Assembly (NCBI RefSeq): GCF_000621505.1
Contig: NZ_KK211298.1
Span: 16,553 to 59,329 of the forward strand
Direction: 5' to 3'
Source: Ruminiclostridium cellobioparum DSM 1351 = ATCC 15832
Lineage (GTDB): Bacteria > Bacillota > Clostridia > Acetivibrionales > DSM-1351
DNA length: 42,777 bases
Below, in pieces: positions 17,658 to 26,775 of the stretch (position 1 is its first letter; every line of letters begins with the position of its first letter). The notes under the pieces were generated by a model. It made no database searches. It worked only from the letters and a program-made list of their open reading frames with translations, and had not been told where the DNA came from. The position numbers were made by a program, and so were the translations under genes.

Positions 17658-18581
17658 TTATCCCTGAACGGGTACCTGTTCATAAATAACCCTCACATTT
17701 ATACCCTGGTTATAGTTGCCGAAATTTTTGCCGAAAATTGTAAGTCCTCCCACATGGGCGGCTTCTTCAGGGACCGACATTCTAAAAAACAAATCGCTTT
17801 TATAAGTCAGATTCAGGTCTTCCAGCGTAATGGGGGAGATCTGAAGGCCGTCTATAAAGGTTCCGAATTTATTTACTGTCAAAAGCTTTAAAAGCCCATA
17901 CTGATTCCAGACAGAAAACCACCAGGAGGGTGTGAGTATACCTTTGGTGTCGGCATAATCGCCGGGGCTGGTCCAACTGCCTAAATGTACGTTGTTTATG
18001 CAGAAGTTGACGTCCGAGGGCCAGTTGCTGCAGTTCCCGGGTGCTTCGGAACTGATTTCCATGGATATCTGGATTTCAGAGAAATCCTGTCCGGGTTTCA
18101 GATAATTAGGTATCCTGTATTCCACATATCCTTTTGTAAACCACAAAATATCGCTGTTTATTCTCTCGGGGTCGGCAAAATAGCTGGGATTGTCAACTTC
18201 ACCGATTAGTTTATATTGTGTAGCCAGGCCGCAGGTTGGAAAAATCTCGTAAGAGGAGTAATGACCCACTCCGATTTCAAGTTCATAGGAATTGGCAACC
18301 TCCTGCTGGGCTATGTCTATAACAAATTTATCCTCATGCAGTGCACATATTTTTTGGATACCGTGTTTTGCTGTCAGAGTAGAGATTTTTATCAGACCAC
18401 ATTCCTGTAACTTTTTAATATGCATAGTAACCGCACCGTTTGTAAGATTTAACTTTTCAGCGATATCATTCATATTCAGCTGTTTATGTTCAGCCAGGAG
18501 ATCAATAATCTCAATCCTTATATCGGAGCTCAATGCTTTGAATATAGGAAGGCTGTCTTTAAGTTTAGTAATGTGAATCAT
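17658..18581 (-). CDS. ArsR-type regulator with large C-terminal beta-rich domain
   Basis: A 307-residue protein. Residues 1-90 form an ArsR-like winged helix (IFKALSSDIRIEIIDLLAEH, LNLTNGAVTMHIKKLQECGLI). ArsR proteins are usually about 100 residues, so about 210 further residues are unexpected. This part is rich in aromatic and polar residues (ILWFTKGYVEYRIPNYL, WSDVNF-like NWPSDVNFCINNVHLGSW, TPSWWFSVWNQYGLL) and resembles a beta-sandwich; it could bind a carbohydrate, but no family motif proves that. It is divergent from the araNPQ/arabinanase operon, whose control is the natural inference. No metal-binding CVC motif of classical ArsR proteins is seen. Confidence 0.85.
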   Translation of the reverse strand: MIHITKLKDSLPIFKALSSDIRIEIIDLLAEHKQLNMNDIAEKLNLTNGAVTMHIKKLQECGLIKISTLTAKHGIQKICALHEDKFVIDIAQQEVANSYELEIGVGHYSSYEIFPTCGLATQYKLIGEVDNPSYFADPERINSDILWFTKGYVEYRIPNYLKPGQDFSEIQISMEISSEAPGNCSNWPSDVNFCINNVHLGSWTSPGDYADTKGILTPSWWFSVWNQYGLLKLLTVNKFGTFIDGLQISPITLEDLNLTYKSDLFFRMSVPEEAAHVGGLTIFGKNFGNYNQGINVRVIYEQVPVQG

Positions 18582-19432
18582 TTTAGTCTCCTTGTAATAT
18601 TTAAAAATTAAATATTCTCAAATATAGCTAATAATATTCTAACATAAATAAGTAAAAGGTAAACAGTTCAATAATGCTGTCTAAAAATATGTTGAATATT
18701 GGTTTGAATTCATTAAATTAGTTTATAAAATGCTAAAACATTCCATGGAATATCCGTAATAATTTATTTTGTCTTTCAATTCATGCCTCAATATTTATTA
18801 TATAACATAAGCTTATAAATAGAAAGATAATGATTTAGTGTTTTATAAACTATTACCGAAAATTCAGGACTATATTAAGAAAATGTAAAATAAAGCGCAA
18901 ATAATTACCTAAATATGTAATATTGGGCGAATATTTTATATTAGTTTAAAATATTATATAAAAATTTAAATTTTTATATTGACAGGCTTTTGTAAAAAAG
19001 AGATAATAAACACATAAAATATTGAACAAAAATTGTGAAACTTTTTATAAAATACGTAATTTCATATTCTAAATTGTTCTAAATGGGATAATATTAATAT
19101 AAAACTGTTATTGTTTTAATAAAATATAAACTAATTCAAATTATTTTAAATTATTGATTTAAGGAGAAAATACATTAGAGAATAAATTAATTAATTTGAA
19201 ATCTACATGTTAATCAACGCTTTCCAGTGAAACTCTTCCGGTGTAAAAAAAATCATCAGTAAAAGCAAATATTGGACTGAATTAAAATGCAGTTTAATTA
19301 TGAACCAAAGTGAGAAAAGTTATTATTTGATTGTGCGTGTACATAATGATATTAACACAAGCAGATTATGGTCTTTCTCATGATTAAAGTTCAGGTTAAA
19401 TATAAAAAATAATTTAGAGGAGGATATTTTTT
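18582..19432 (+). promoter_or_regulatory. Long AT-rich divergent region with the araN promoter and about 420-base leader
   Basis: This 851-base region has no gene that I can support. A good SigA promoter, TTGACA at 18979-18984, 17 bases, then GATAAT at 19002-19007, points to araN. The predicted transcript would start near 19014, leaving about 420 bases of untranslated leader. A second weaker promoter (TTGAAC near 19023) may overlap. The ribosome binding site of araN is AGAGGAGGA at about 19418. The rest is extremely AT-rich and may bind the divergent ArsR-type regulator. No known riboswitch was recognised. Confidence 0.6.
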
Positions 19433-20800
19433 ATGAAAAGAATTCTTTGTTTGACGCTTGCGGTATGCATGATGGCGGTATTTGCTCTGACAGGCTGCGG
19501 CAGTTCTTCCGGCCCGGCAGATTCAACAGCTGCGGCTTCCAGCTCGGCTGCGGTGCAAACCCAGCAATTAGGCTCAAATGCAGGTGCAAATGCAACAGAA
19601 ATGAACTTTTGGACATTTGTTGATTTACATGGTAAACATCTGGATAAAATGTTAGGTTTGTGGAATGAGAAAAATCCTGACAAACAGATCAAGCTGAACG
19701 TTACCGTTATGCCTTACGACGATATGCATAACAAGCTTCTGATAGCCGTACAGACAGGTCAGGGTGCTCCGGATATAGCTGATATCGAGCTTGGAAAATT
19801 CCCTAACTTCCTTGAAGGAGACAACGTTCCTTTGGAAGCGTTGAATGATGTATTTGAACCCTACAAGAGCACAACCGTTCCCGCCCGTGTTGAAATTTAC
19901 AGCAAAGGCGACAAGGTTTATGGATTCGACTATCACGTAGGTGCCACTCTTGCGTACTATAACACTGAAATATTGGAAAAGGCAGGTGTTGATTACAAAA
20001 CTATCAAGACCTGGGATGATTATAAAAAAGCAGGAATACAGGTTTATGAAAAGACTGGAAAATATATGGGAACAGCTGATACATCAGCCACATGGCAGGC
20101 TTCATTACTCCTGGCCCAGCAGAATTCCGACTTTACAGATGACAATGGACAGCCAAAGGTCAACTCCCCTGAAATGATTAAAGCCATGGAAATGCTGGTG
20201 GATTTGCAGAAGAATAATGTTATCCACACTATTCCGGGCGGACAGCCGGATACTGAAGAAGCAAAGGGTGAATACAACAAAGGCAACTATGCAAGTGCAC
20301 TAATGCCGGAATGGTTCATGTCAAGATTTATAAATGAAATGAAGGATCTTAAAGGTAAATATGCCATAGCTCCGCTGCCGGTATTTAAGGAAGGCGACCC
20401 CCGTTCGGTAGGTTTGGGCGGAACAGGTACCGTTGTTACCAAGACTGCCAAGAACGTTCAGCTTGCTAAGGAATTCGTTGCATTCGCCAAGCTTTCAAAA
20501 GAAGCTACTACTGAAATTTGGAACACTTTGGGCTTCGACCCGGTCAACATGGAAGTGTGGAACGACAAAGCCGTAACTCACAACCCTGACAACGAGTACG
20601 TTCAATACTTCAAGACCAATGCATTTGATACATTGAATGAAATCAAAAATGAAATCAAAGCCATTAAATCAGTCAAAGCTTCTCCGACTATTAATAATAT
20701 CCTTTGTACGGTTACACTGAATGCTATTTTCGAGGATGGGCAGGATGTCAAGGAAGCTTTAAATGAGGCACAGGAGCAAATTACCCAGGAATTGAAGTAA
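19433..20800 (+). CDS. araN: Arabinooligosaccharide-binding lipoprotein, AraN-like
   Basis: A 455-residue family 1 extracellular solute-binding lipoprotein. The signal peptide ends in the lipobox ALTGC. It shares the layout and segments I recall from Bacillus subtilis AraN: NFWTFVDLHG, GAPDIADIELGKFPNFL, YHVGATLAYYNTEILEKAGV, IKTWDDYKKAG and GLGGTGTVVTK. It would capture alpha-1,5-arabinooligosaccharides released by the arabinanase encoded at 22809. A stable hairpin follows before the permease genes, a common device for making excess binding protein. No ATPase gene is in the operon, so a shared MsmX-type ATPase is expected elsewhere. Confidence 0.9.
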   Translation: MKRILCLTLAVCMMAVFALTGCGSSSGPADSTAAASSSAAVQTQQLGSNAGANATEMNFWTFVDLHGKHLDKMLGLWNEKNPDKQIKLNVTVMPYDDMHNKLLIAVQTGQGAPDIADIELGKFPNFLEGDNVPLEALNDVFEPYKSTTVPARVEIYSKGDKVYGFDYHVGATLAYYNTEILEKAGVDYKTIKTWDDYKKAGIQVYEKTGKYMGTADTSATWQASLLLAQQNSDFTDDNGQPKVNSPEMIKAMEMLVDLQKNNVIHTIPGGQPDTEEAKGEYNKGNYASALMPEWFMSRFINEMKDLKGKYAIAPLPVFKEGDPRSVGLGGTGTVVTKTAKNVQLAKEFVAFAKLSKEATTEIWNTLGFDPVNMEVWNDKAVTHNPDNEYVQYFKTNAFDTLNEIKNEIKAIKSVKASPTINNILCTVTLNAIFEDGQDVKEALNEAQEQITQELK

Positions 20801-20965
20801 TAGCAGAGCATCAAGACTCATGTCTTATATATCGCATAATATGATTTAGAACTGCCATATGTTTCATGGCCGGAGGCCGCATAATCAGTGGGAGATTTAT
20901 ACTCGCACTGATTATGTAATTCCGGCATATGTCGGTTACTTTATCACGAAAGGGGGAATTTGAAT
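20801..20965 (+). promoter_or_regulatory. Intercistronic hairpin between araN and araP
   Basis: A perfect 10-base-pair stem (ATAATCAGTG at 20881-20890, CACTGATTAT at 20906-20915) with a 15-base loop is preceded by a small GGCC-GGA-GGCC hairpin at 20868-20878. CATATG occurs on both sides. There is no T-tract, so transcription probably continues; the element probably stabilises the upstream araN message. Confidence 0.65.
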
Positions 20966-21862
20966 ATGATAAAGAAGTTTGTGTATTCTCAGAAGGTTGC
21001 ACCATACATTTTTGTTTTACCGTTCGTAATCATATTCTTGATATTTTGGCTGTTTCCTCTTGCTAACTCATTTGTTATGAGCTTTCAGGAGAGAATGCTG
21101 GGTCAGGATCCCAAGTGGATCGGAACGGCAAATTATACTAAACTGCTTACAGATAAAGTATTTCTTAAATCAATAACAAACAGTGTTGTTTATATGGTTG
21201 GAACTCTGATTCTATTAATACCGTTCCCCATGTTATTTGCATGTCTTATAAACAGTAAGCTTATGTGGGGAAGAGAATTTTTCAAATCATCCTTCTTCCT
21301 TCCGGCTTTAACTTCAGTTGCTGTGGCAGGTACTATTTTCCGTTTGATTTTCGGTGAAATGGAAAGCTCACTAATGAATTCAATTTTATCTCTTTTTGGA
21401 ATGGGTCCTTTCAAATACCTGAAGGAGCAGAATCTAAGCATGGCCGCCTTATTGACTCTCGCCTGCTGGAGATGGACAGGGGTTAACATGTTGTATTACC
21501 TGTCCGGTTTAAAAAGTATTGACAGTGAATATTATGAAGCGGCATCGATAGATGGTGCTTCGGCCTGGCAGAAGTTCAGGGCCATTACAATGCCATTGCT
21601 GAAACCGACAACCATCTACGTTTTGACGATCAGTATCTACGCCGGTCTGGCGATGTTTACCGAAAGCCTGATGATGTTCAATGGAAACAACTCTCCGAAA
21701 AATATTGGTTTGACCATAGTCGGATATTTATATAGACAGGGTATAGAAAAAAACAAGCTGGGATATGCAGCTACGGTTGGAATTGTCCTTTTAATAGTTG
21801 CTATGACTATTAATCTGACTCAGCTCAAACTTTCAGGAACATTCAAAAAGGAGGAGGATTAA
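20966..21862 (+). CDS. araP: Arabinooligosaccharide ABC permease, AraP-like (MalF type)
   Basis: A 298-residue permease with six predicted membrane helices. The binding-protein-dependent EAA loop is EAASIDGASAWQKFRAITMP. Segments such as YSQKVAPYIFVLPF, FFLPALTSVAVAGTIFRLIF and the end LKLSGTFKKE follow B. subtilis AraP as I recall it. AGGGGG lies nine bases before the ATG at 20966; a TTG at 20960 is too close to it. The stop overlaps the start region of araQ, implying coupled translation. Confidence 0.9.
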   Translation: MIKKFVYSQKVAPYIFVLPFVIIFLIFWLFPLANSFVMSFQERMLGQDPKWIGTANYTKLLTDKVFLKSITNSVVYMVGTLILLIPFPMLFACLINSKLMWGREFFKSSFFLPALTSVAVAGTIFRLIFGEMESSLMNSILSLFGMGPFKYLKEQNLSMAALLTLACWRWTGVNMLYYLSGLKSIDSEYYEAASIDGASAWQKFRAITMPLLKPTTIYVLTISIYAGLAMFTESLMMFNGNNSPKNIGLTIVGYLYRQGIEKNKLGYAATVGIVLLIVAMTINLTQLKLSGTFKKEED

Positions 21863-21863
21863 T

Positions 21864-22724
21864 GTGAACAACCTGCAAAATACAGGCGGGACAAGGCAAA
21901 ATATAATTGCAAAAGTACTCCTGCTTATATTCTTTTCAGTTTTATTCATAGTTATTATGCTTCCCTTTTATGCAGTGGCGCTTTCTTCCTTTAAACCGGG
22001 TGCCGATTTGATACGCTATGGCTTGAATTTAAGATTCGACCTGGATGTTATGAGCTTTAAGAATTTTGAATTTCTTTTTACGGGGAAACATGATTATTTT
22101 ATGTGGTTTAAGAACAGTATGTTTCTTACCATCGGACAGGTGACACTCACCCTGTTCATCAGTGCTTTTGTAGCCTATGGTTTTGCAGCCTATGACTTCA
22201 AAGGACGCAATCTGCTGTTTGTCTGCGTACTGCTGATAATGATGGTGCCCTTTGAAATATTGCTGCTTCCGTTGTATTCATTGATCAATGATCTTCACAT
22301 GATGAACAGTTACAGTGCCATTATAGTGCCGGGTATTGCAAATGCAGGAACCATATTCTTCTTCAGACAATACCTGAGAAGCATACCGAAGGAACTTATC
22401 CAATCAGGCAGAGTTGACGGAGCCAACGAATATCTTATATTCTTCAGGCTGATCCTGCCGGTTATGAAGCCTTCCTTTGCGGCTATGGCCATATTGAACG
22501 GTATGAACAGCTGGAACAATCTCCTGTGGCCGTTCATGGTATTGGGGGATCAGAACAAGTTTACCCTCCCGATAGGTTTGAAGACCCTGCTGACACCGTA
22601 TGGCAATAACTACGACCTGTTGATTGTAGGATCTTTCTTTTCAATAATCCCTATATTCATACTGTTTGTGGCCTTCCAGAAATATTTCATTGACGGTATG
22701 ACGGCAGGTGCGGTAAAAGGCTAA
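21864..22724 (+). CDS. araQ: Arabinooligosaccharide ABC permease, AraQ-like (MalG type)
   Basis: A 286-residue permease partner of AraP. The EAA-type loop is in SGRVDGANEYLIFFRLILPVMKP and the protein ends with FQKYFIDGMTAGAVKG, a very common MalG-type C-terminus. The GTG start at 21864 directly follows the araP stop (TAA at 21860-21862); the ribosome binding site GAGGAGG is at 21851-21857. An ATG at 21862 is followed at once by TGA and cannot be the start. Confidence 0.9.
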   Translation: MNNLQNTGGTRQNIIAKVLLLIFFSVLFIVIMLPFYAVALSSFKPGADLIRYGLNLRFDLDVMSFKNFEFLFTGKHDYFMWFKNSMFLTIGQVTLTLFISAFVAYGFAAYDFKGRNLLFVCVLLIMMVPFEILLLPLYSLINDLHMMNSYSAIIVPGIANAGTIFFFRQYLRSIPKELIQSGRVDGANEYLIFFRLILPVMKPSFAAMAILNGMNSWNNLLWPFMVLGDQNKFTLPIGLKTLLTPYGNNYDLLIVGSFFSIIPIFILFVAFQKYFIDGMTAGAVKG

Positions 22725-22808
22725 ATTTCAGTGTCACGGACAGCTGGGGCAATGTATTGAAAATTGTGAGCCGGGAGTTCACAAACTGTTGGTTAAGGGG
22801 GCTTTCAT

Positions 22809-24227
22809 ATAAAAAAATTTATTGCAGTTATCCTGGCAGGATTATTTATTTTTAATTTAACTGCCTGCGGTGATAATGAAGATAATCTATCTGCAGCGTA
22901 TCCGGAGGAACCTCCAAAAGAGACTCTGTATGACCACTCTGTGACAAGTGATGAAACAAAATGGGGCAGCCTGAATTTTCATGATCCATCCGTTATTAAA
23001 GACGGTGAGTGGTATTACACAATCTCAACGGATGTAAAGGTCGGGGGAACGCCTAAAGGCGGAATACCCATAAGAAGATCAAAGGATCTTATCAGCTGGG
23101 AATGGGTGGGCAGAGTTTTTTCAAAAGTGCCCGAGGATGCCCGCAAGTGGACCAGAGCCAGGACGCTGTGGGCACCGGATGCAATAAAGTCCGGCGACAC
23201 CTTTTACCTGTACTATGCAGCCTCAAGATTCGGTACAAATCAATCCTTTATAGGACTGGCCACCGGCAAATCCATGGAGGGCCCCTGGGAATACAAAGGG
23301 GAAGTGATTAAGTCAACAAGCTCCTCCATCTGGAATGCCATCGATCCCAATCCTGTTTATGATGCGGAGGGAAACCTGTACATGTCCTTCGGCTCCTTTT
23401 TTGGCGGAATTTTCATAGTTGAAATGGATACAAGCACGGGAAAGCTCAAAGAGGGGTGCAAGCCTTCTTTGATTGCAACCAGAAGCAATAGTGTGGCCTC
23501 TGCAATTGAGGGCCCGTATATTGTCTACAATCCCGAATGTAAAAAGTATTATCTGTTTGTATCATATGATTCTCTGTCAAAGGACTACAATGTCAGGGTG
23601 GGCAGGGCTGATAAAATAACAGGACCCTATGTTGACTTTAATGGGAATGTTATGACCGATACCGGGCTGCCCCCCAATGATGTGGGCACCAAAATAATGG
23701 GCGGATACAAATTCGGCCGAAAGGACGGCTGGGTAATGCCGGGACATAACTCGGTACTGAAGGAAGGCAATGACTACTTTATTGTGCATCATGCCAGAGG
23801 AGACCGGGATACCAACTGGCCCTATCTGCACATAAGAAAAATACTCTGGTCGGATGACGGCTGGCCTCTGATATCACCTGAAAGGTATGCCGGTGAAAAA
23901 GAACAGAAGCTGAGTAAAAAACTTCTGGTTGGGGACTGGGAGGTCATTGTACTTGATAAGGACAATAACCTGCAGCTTTCCTCAAAAAAAATTACTCTGA
24001 AGTCAAACGGAAAAATTGATGACGGAACAGGCAAGAGCACCTGGGAATTCAGAGCTGATAATACTATTTGTATGAAGCTGTATGACCCGGGCAGGAAGCC
24101 GGGAGCCGAATATATTGAGCAAACTTCGAAGGTGATGCCTTCGTGGGACTGGGAAAATTGGAAAACCACTTTAGTGTATACGGGAATAGACAATTCGGGA
24201 ATCTGCGTTTGGGGTAAAAAAGACTGA
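22809..24227 (+). CDS. GH43 endo-arabinanase lipoprotein, apparent ATA start codon
   Basis: A 472-residue secreted GH43 enzyme that would cut alpha-1,5-arabinan outside the cell. The GTG at 22941 gives only a mature-like protein. Upstream in the same frame are 44 more codons encoding KKFIAVILAGLFIFNLTAC, a perfect lipoprotein signal. The only place to start it is ATA at 22809, seven bases after GGGGG, with no ATG, GTG or TTG in frame. Catalytic features: base Asp in FHDPSV, second Asp in AIDPNPVYD, acid Glu in AIEGPYIVY, and His in PGHNSV. The last 100 residues (LVGDWEVIVLDKD ... GICVWGKKD) match the extra C-terminal domain of secreted arabinanases. It lies 84 bases after araQ. Confidence 0.85.
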   Translation: MKKFIAVILAGLFIFNLTACGDNEDNLSAAYPEEPPKETLYDHSVTSDETKWGSLNFHDPSVIKDGEWYYTISTDVKVGGTPKGGIPIRRSKDLISWEWVGRVFSKVPEDARKWTRARTLWAPDAIKSGDTFYLYYAASRFGTNQSFIGLATGKSMEGPWEYKGEVIKSTSSSIWNAIDPNPVYDAEGNLYMSFGSFFGGIFIVEMDTSTGKLKEGCKPSLIATRSNSVASAIEGPYIVYNPECKKYYLFVSYDSLSKDYNVRVGRADKITGPYVDFNGNVMTDTGLPPNDVGTKIMGGYKFGRKDGWVMPGHNSVLKEGNDYFIVHHARGDRDTNWPYLHIRKILWSDDGWPLISPERYAGEKEQKLSKKLLVGDWEVIVLDKDNNLQLSSKKITLKSNGKIDDGTGKSTWEFRADNTICMKLYDPGRKPGAEYIEQTSKVMPSWDWENWKTTLVYTGIDNSGICVWGKKD

Positions 24228-24336
24228 AAGACCATGACAACTGACAGCGGACAATTGCTATAACCGTAACATTAATAAACAGCATTGCGGGGATCAATTG
24301 ATTTACAAAAATTACGATGACAAGGGTGAAAATGTA

Positions 24337-25281
24337 ATGGCAGAAAAAATTTTAATAAAACCGGTTTTGGAGCAGAGAGCAGATCCCTGGATTTATAAGC
24401 ACACAGACGGATTTTATTACTTTACGGCATCTGTGCCGGAATATGACCGGATTGAGGTCATAAAATCAAAAACTATAAGCGGTCTGGCCGGCAGCCAACC
24501 CGCCGTTGTATGGAGAAAACATAAAAAAGGTATTATGAGCGAGCATATATGGGCTCCCGAAATACACAATATCGATGGGAAATGGTATATATACTTCGCC
24601 GCCGGAGAAGCGGGAGATGCGTGGAAAATCAGGCCATATGTGCTGGAGTGCACAGGCTCCGACCCGATGACCCACATGTGGGAGGAAAAAGGAAAGATCC
24701 AGAGCGAAACAGATCCAACTGCATTTACCGACTTTTCATTGGATTCCACTACTTTCGAGCATAGGGGAAAAAGATATCTGATCTGGGCAGAAAAACGCAG
24801 AAACCTATCAAACCTGTATATTGCCGGGATGAGCAACCCCTGGACTATAGCTTCAAAGGCGGTAATGATTTCAAGTCCCTCTTACAGGTGGGAACAGATC
24901 GGCTTTCATGTAAACGAAGGGCCTGCTGTTATAAAGAGAAACGGCAGGATATTTGTCAGCTATTCCGCAAGTGCAACGGATTCAAACTACTGTATGGGTT
25001 TACTCAGTGCCGATGAAAACTCAGAGCTGCTGGAGGCCGGGTCCTGGACAAAGGCGGCAGAACCTGTATTCAAAACAAACGAAGATACAGCGCAGTATGG
25101 ACCGGGGCACAACAGTTTTACAGTATCCGAAGACGGCAAAAAGGATATCCTCGTTTATCATGCCCGTACTTACAGAGAAGTGGAAGAGCCTTTGTATGAC
25201 CCCAACAGGCATACGTTCACCAGGGAATTAAGATGGAATGAAGACGGTACGCCTGATTTCGGGAGACCGGGAGAACAATAA
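24337..25281 (+). CDS. Intracellular GH43 glycosidase, probably alpha-L-arabinofuranosidase
   Basis: A 314-residue single-domain GH43 without signal peptide. The catalytic Asp is in RADPWIY, the middle Asp in FSLDSTTF, the acid Glu in VNEGPAVI, and the conserved His in GPGHNSF. WAPEIHNIDGKWYIYFAAG is a family block. Working in the cytoplasm after import, it probably removes arabinose from arabinooligosaccharides; xylosidase or galactosidase activity cannot be excluded. The ATG at 24337 follows AAGGGTGA with eight-base spacing; a TTG at 24298 with a weaker site would add 13 residues. Last gene of the arabinan operon. Confidence 0.87.
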   Translation: MAEKILIKPVLEQRADPWIYKHTDGFYYFTASVPEYDRIEVIKSKTISGLAGSQPAVVWRKHKKGIMSEHIWAPEIHNIDGKWYIYFAAGEAGDAWKIRPYVLECTGSDPMTHMWEEKGKIQSETDPTAFTDFSLDSTTFEHRGKRYLIWAEKRRNLSNLYIAGMSNPWTIASKAVMISSPSYRWEQIGFHVNEGPAVIKRNGRIFVSYSASATDSNYCMGLLSADENSELLEAGSWTKAAEPVFKTNEDTAQYGPGHNSFTVSEDGKKDILVYHARTYREVEEPLYDPNRHTFTRELRWNEDGTPDFGRPGEQ

Positions 25282-25311
25282 ATTAAAACTGTTGATTGTA
25301 CTTAAAAATAG

Positions 25312-25350
25312 GGGAATGTCATTTTAAATGGACATCCCTTATTTTTATTG
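25312..25350. terminator. Bidirectional terminator between arabinan and mannan operons
   Basis: GGGAATGTC and GACATCCC pair across a short loop (one bulged A). The stem is followed by TTATTTTTATT on the plus strand and TATTTTTAAG on the minus strand, so it can stop both convergent operons. Confidence 0.85.
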
Positions 25351-25472
25351 ATAGCTTAAAATAATCTGAGCAGAAATCTGGTTTCATTGTGGACAACATC
25401 ATACTTTGCCACGATACCGGGAATTTTTACTATGCTGAGAAGCTTCCACATACAGTAACCAATGAAGAAATT

Positions 25473-25535
25473 TCATATTCTGCCGGTATACTTTTCCAGC
25501 TCCTCCAGGGGCATATCTCCATGGCTTGGATTCAT
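25473..25535 (-). pseudogene. Twenty-codon remnant resembling the start of an acetyl esterase (AXE1) gene
   Basis: Twelve bases after the mannosylglucose phosphorylase stop, GTGGAGG at 25547-25541 precedes an ATG at 25535. The reading frame encodes 20 residues containing GDMPLEELEKYTGRI, then TGA. From memory this matches the N-terminus of cephalosporin-C deacetylase/acetyl xylan esterases (DLPLEELKKY...). No further esterase sequence is recognisable in any frame up to the terminator at 25350. The likely history is a deacetylase at the end of the mannan operon, all but its first codons having been deleted. A genuine microprotein is the alternative. Confidence 0.5.
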
Positions 25536-25547
25536 AAGCGCCTCCAC

Positions 25548-26738
25548 TCACAATATAATTTTCTTACTGCTGAGCAATTCAAGATTCCCTGAAATCAGCT
25601 CTATTCGCTGTTGTACACAGGCATAGCTTCTCAGAGGGTCCTCGGGGGTGTTCATTACATAATCCAGCATTTTGTCCACTGTGGTGGCTGCAACATGACA
25701 CCTTGTGTCAGAAGAGGCATAGTAAATGAGAATATCTCCGTTAGCCCTTGCTACAGCGCCATTACAGAATACAACATTGGATACGTCACCAATACGTTCT
25801 TCACCTTCGGGGGCTATGAGGAATCCGCCCGGGCGTTTTGTGACCTGTTCCGGATGCTCAAGGTCCGACAGGAAGGCATAAACCACGTAACGCAAGCCGG
25901 CGGCGGTGTTTCGTACCCCGTGGGCAATGTGGAGCCAGCCTTTCGGTGTTTTTATGGGAGCAGGACCCTGTCCGTTTTTGACCTCTTTTATGGTGTGGTA
26001 TTCCTTGCATTCCATAAGAATTTCTTCATCAATGCATGCATTCTCCATACTGTCGGTATATCCGAACCCAATACCGCCGCCTTTTCCGGTGTCGATGAAA
26101 CCGTCCTGGGGCCGGGTATAGAGAGCATACCTGCCTTTGATGAATTCCGGATGAAGCACGACATTGCGCTGCTGCGGGGAGGAGGTCTTAAGGTCGGGCA
26201 GGCGCTCCCAGTCTCTCAAATCCCTTGTTCTTGCCATGCCGCATGCTGCAACGGCACTTGAAGTATCACCGGAGGGTGCGGCCGGGTCCTTCCTTTCTGT
26301 GCAGAAAAGTCCGTATATCCAGCCGTCCTCATGTTTTACAAGCCTCATATCATATACATTTACATCAGGATTTTCAGTTTCAGGCATTACAACAGGGTAG
26401 TCCCAAAACTTGAAGTTGTCTATTCCGTTATCACTTTCGGCCACGGCAAAGAAGGATTTCCTGTCGGTGCCTTCCAGCCGGACCACCAGATAAATCTTTC
26501 CGTTTAATTCAATGGCTCCCGGATTGAATGCGCAGTTGACACCAATTCGTTCCATGAGATACGGATTTGTGTTGTGGTTTAAATCGTATCTCCAGAACAG
26601 AGGGGTATGTTCATTGGTGATTACAGGATATTGGTATCTGTCAAAAATACCGTTTCCCCCTTTTAATTTTGAATTTTTCCTGCCTGTCAGACTGTTATGC
26701 TCCTGTACCAGATAACGGAGCCTCTCATCAAATACCAT
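25548..26738 (-). CDS. 4-O-beta-D-mannosyl-D-glucose phosphorylase (GH130_1)
   Basis: A 396-residue cytoplasmic phosphorylase converting mannosyl-1,4-glucose and phosphate to mannose-1-phosphate and glucose. Long stretches match the characterised Bacteroides fragilis and Ruminococcus albus enzymes as I recall them: [85 protein letters not shown] and HTIKEVKNG. It works directly with the cellobiose 2-epimerase 37 bases upstream, which makes its substrate from mannobiose. No signal peptide. Confidence 0.95.
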   Translation of the reverse strand: MVFDERLRYLVQEHNSLTGRKNSKLKGGNGIFDRYQYPVITNEHTPLFWRYDLNHNTNPYLMERIGVNCAFNPGAIELNGKIYLVVRLEGTDRKSFFAVAESDNGIDNFKFWDYPVVMPETENPDVNVYDMRLVKHEDGWIYGLFCTERKDPAAPSGDTSSAVAACGMARTRDLRDWERLPDLKTSSPQQRNVVLHPEFIKGRYALYTRPQDGFIDTGKGGGIGFGYTDSMENACIDEEILMECKEYHTIKEVKNGQGPAPIKTPKGWLHIAHGVRNTAAGLRYVVYAFLSDLEHPEQVTKRPGGFLIAPEGEERIGDVSNVVFCNGAVARANGDILIYYASSDTRCHVAATTVDKMLDYVMNTPEDPLRSYACVQQRIELISGNLELLSSKKIIL

Positions 26739-26775
26739 AATTTTCTCTCCATGACCATAAAATATTTTGTTTACT

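Noticed and set aside
25389-25592. Plus-strand open frame of 67 codons after the arabinan operon
   Set aside because: Starts with GTG without a ribosome binding site, lies beyond the terminator and is opposite the mannan operon end.
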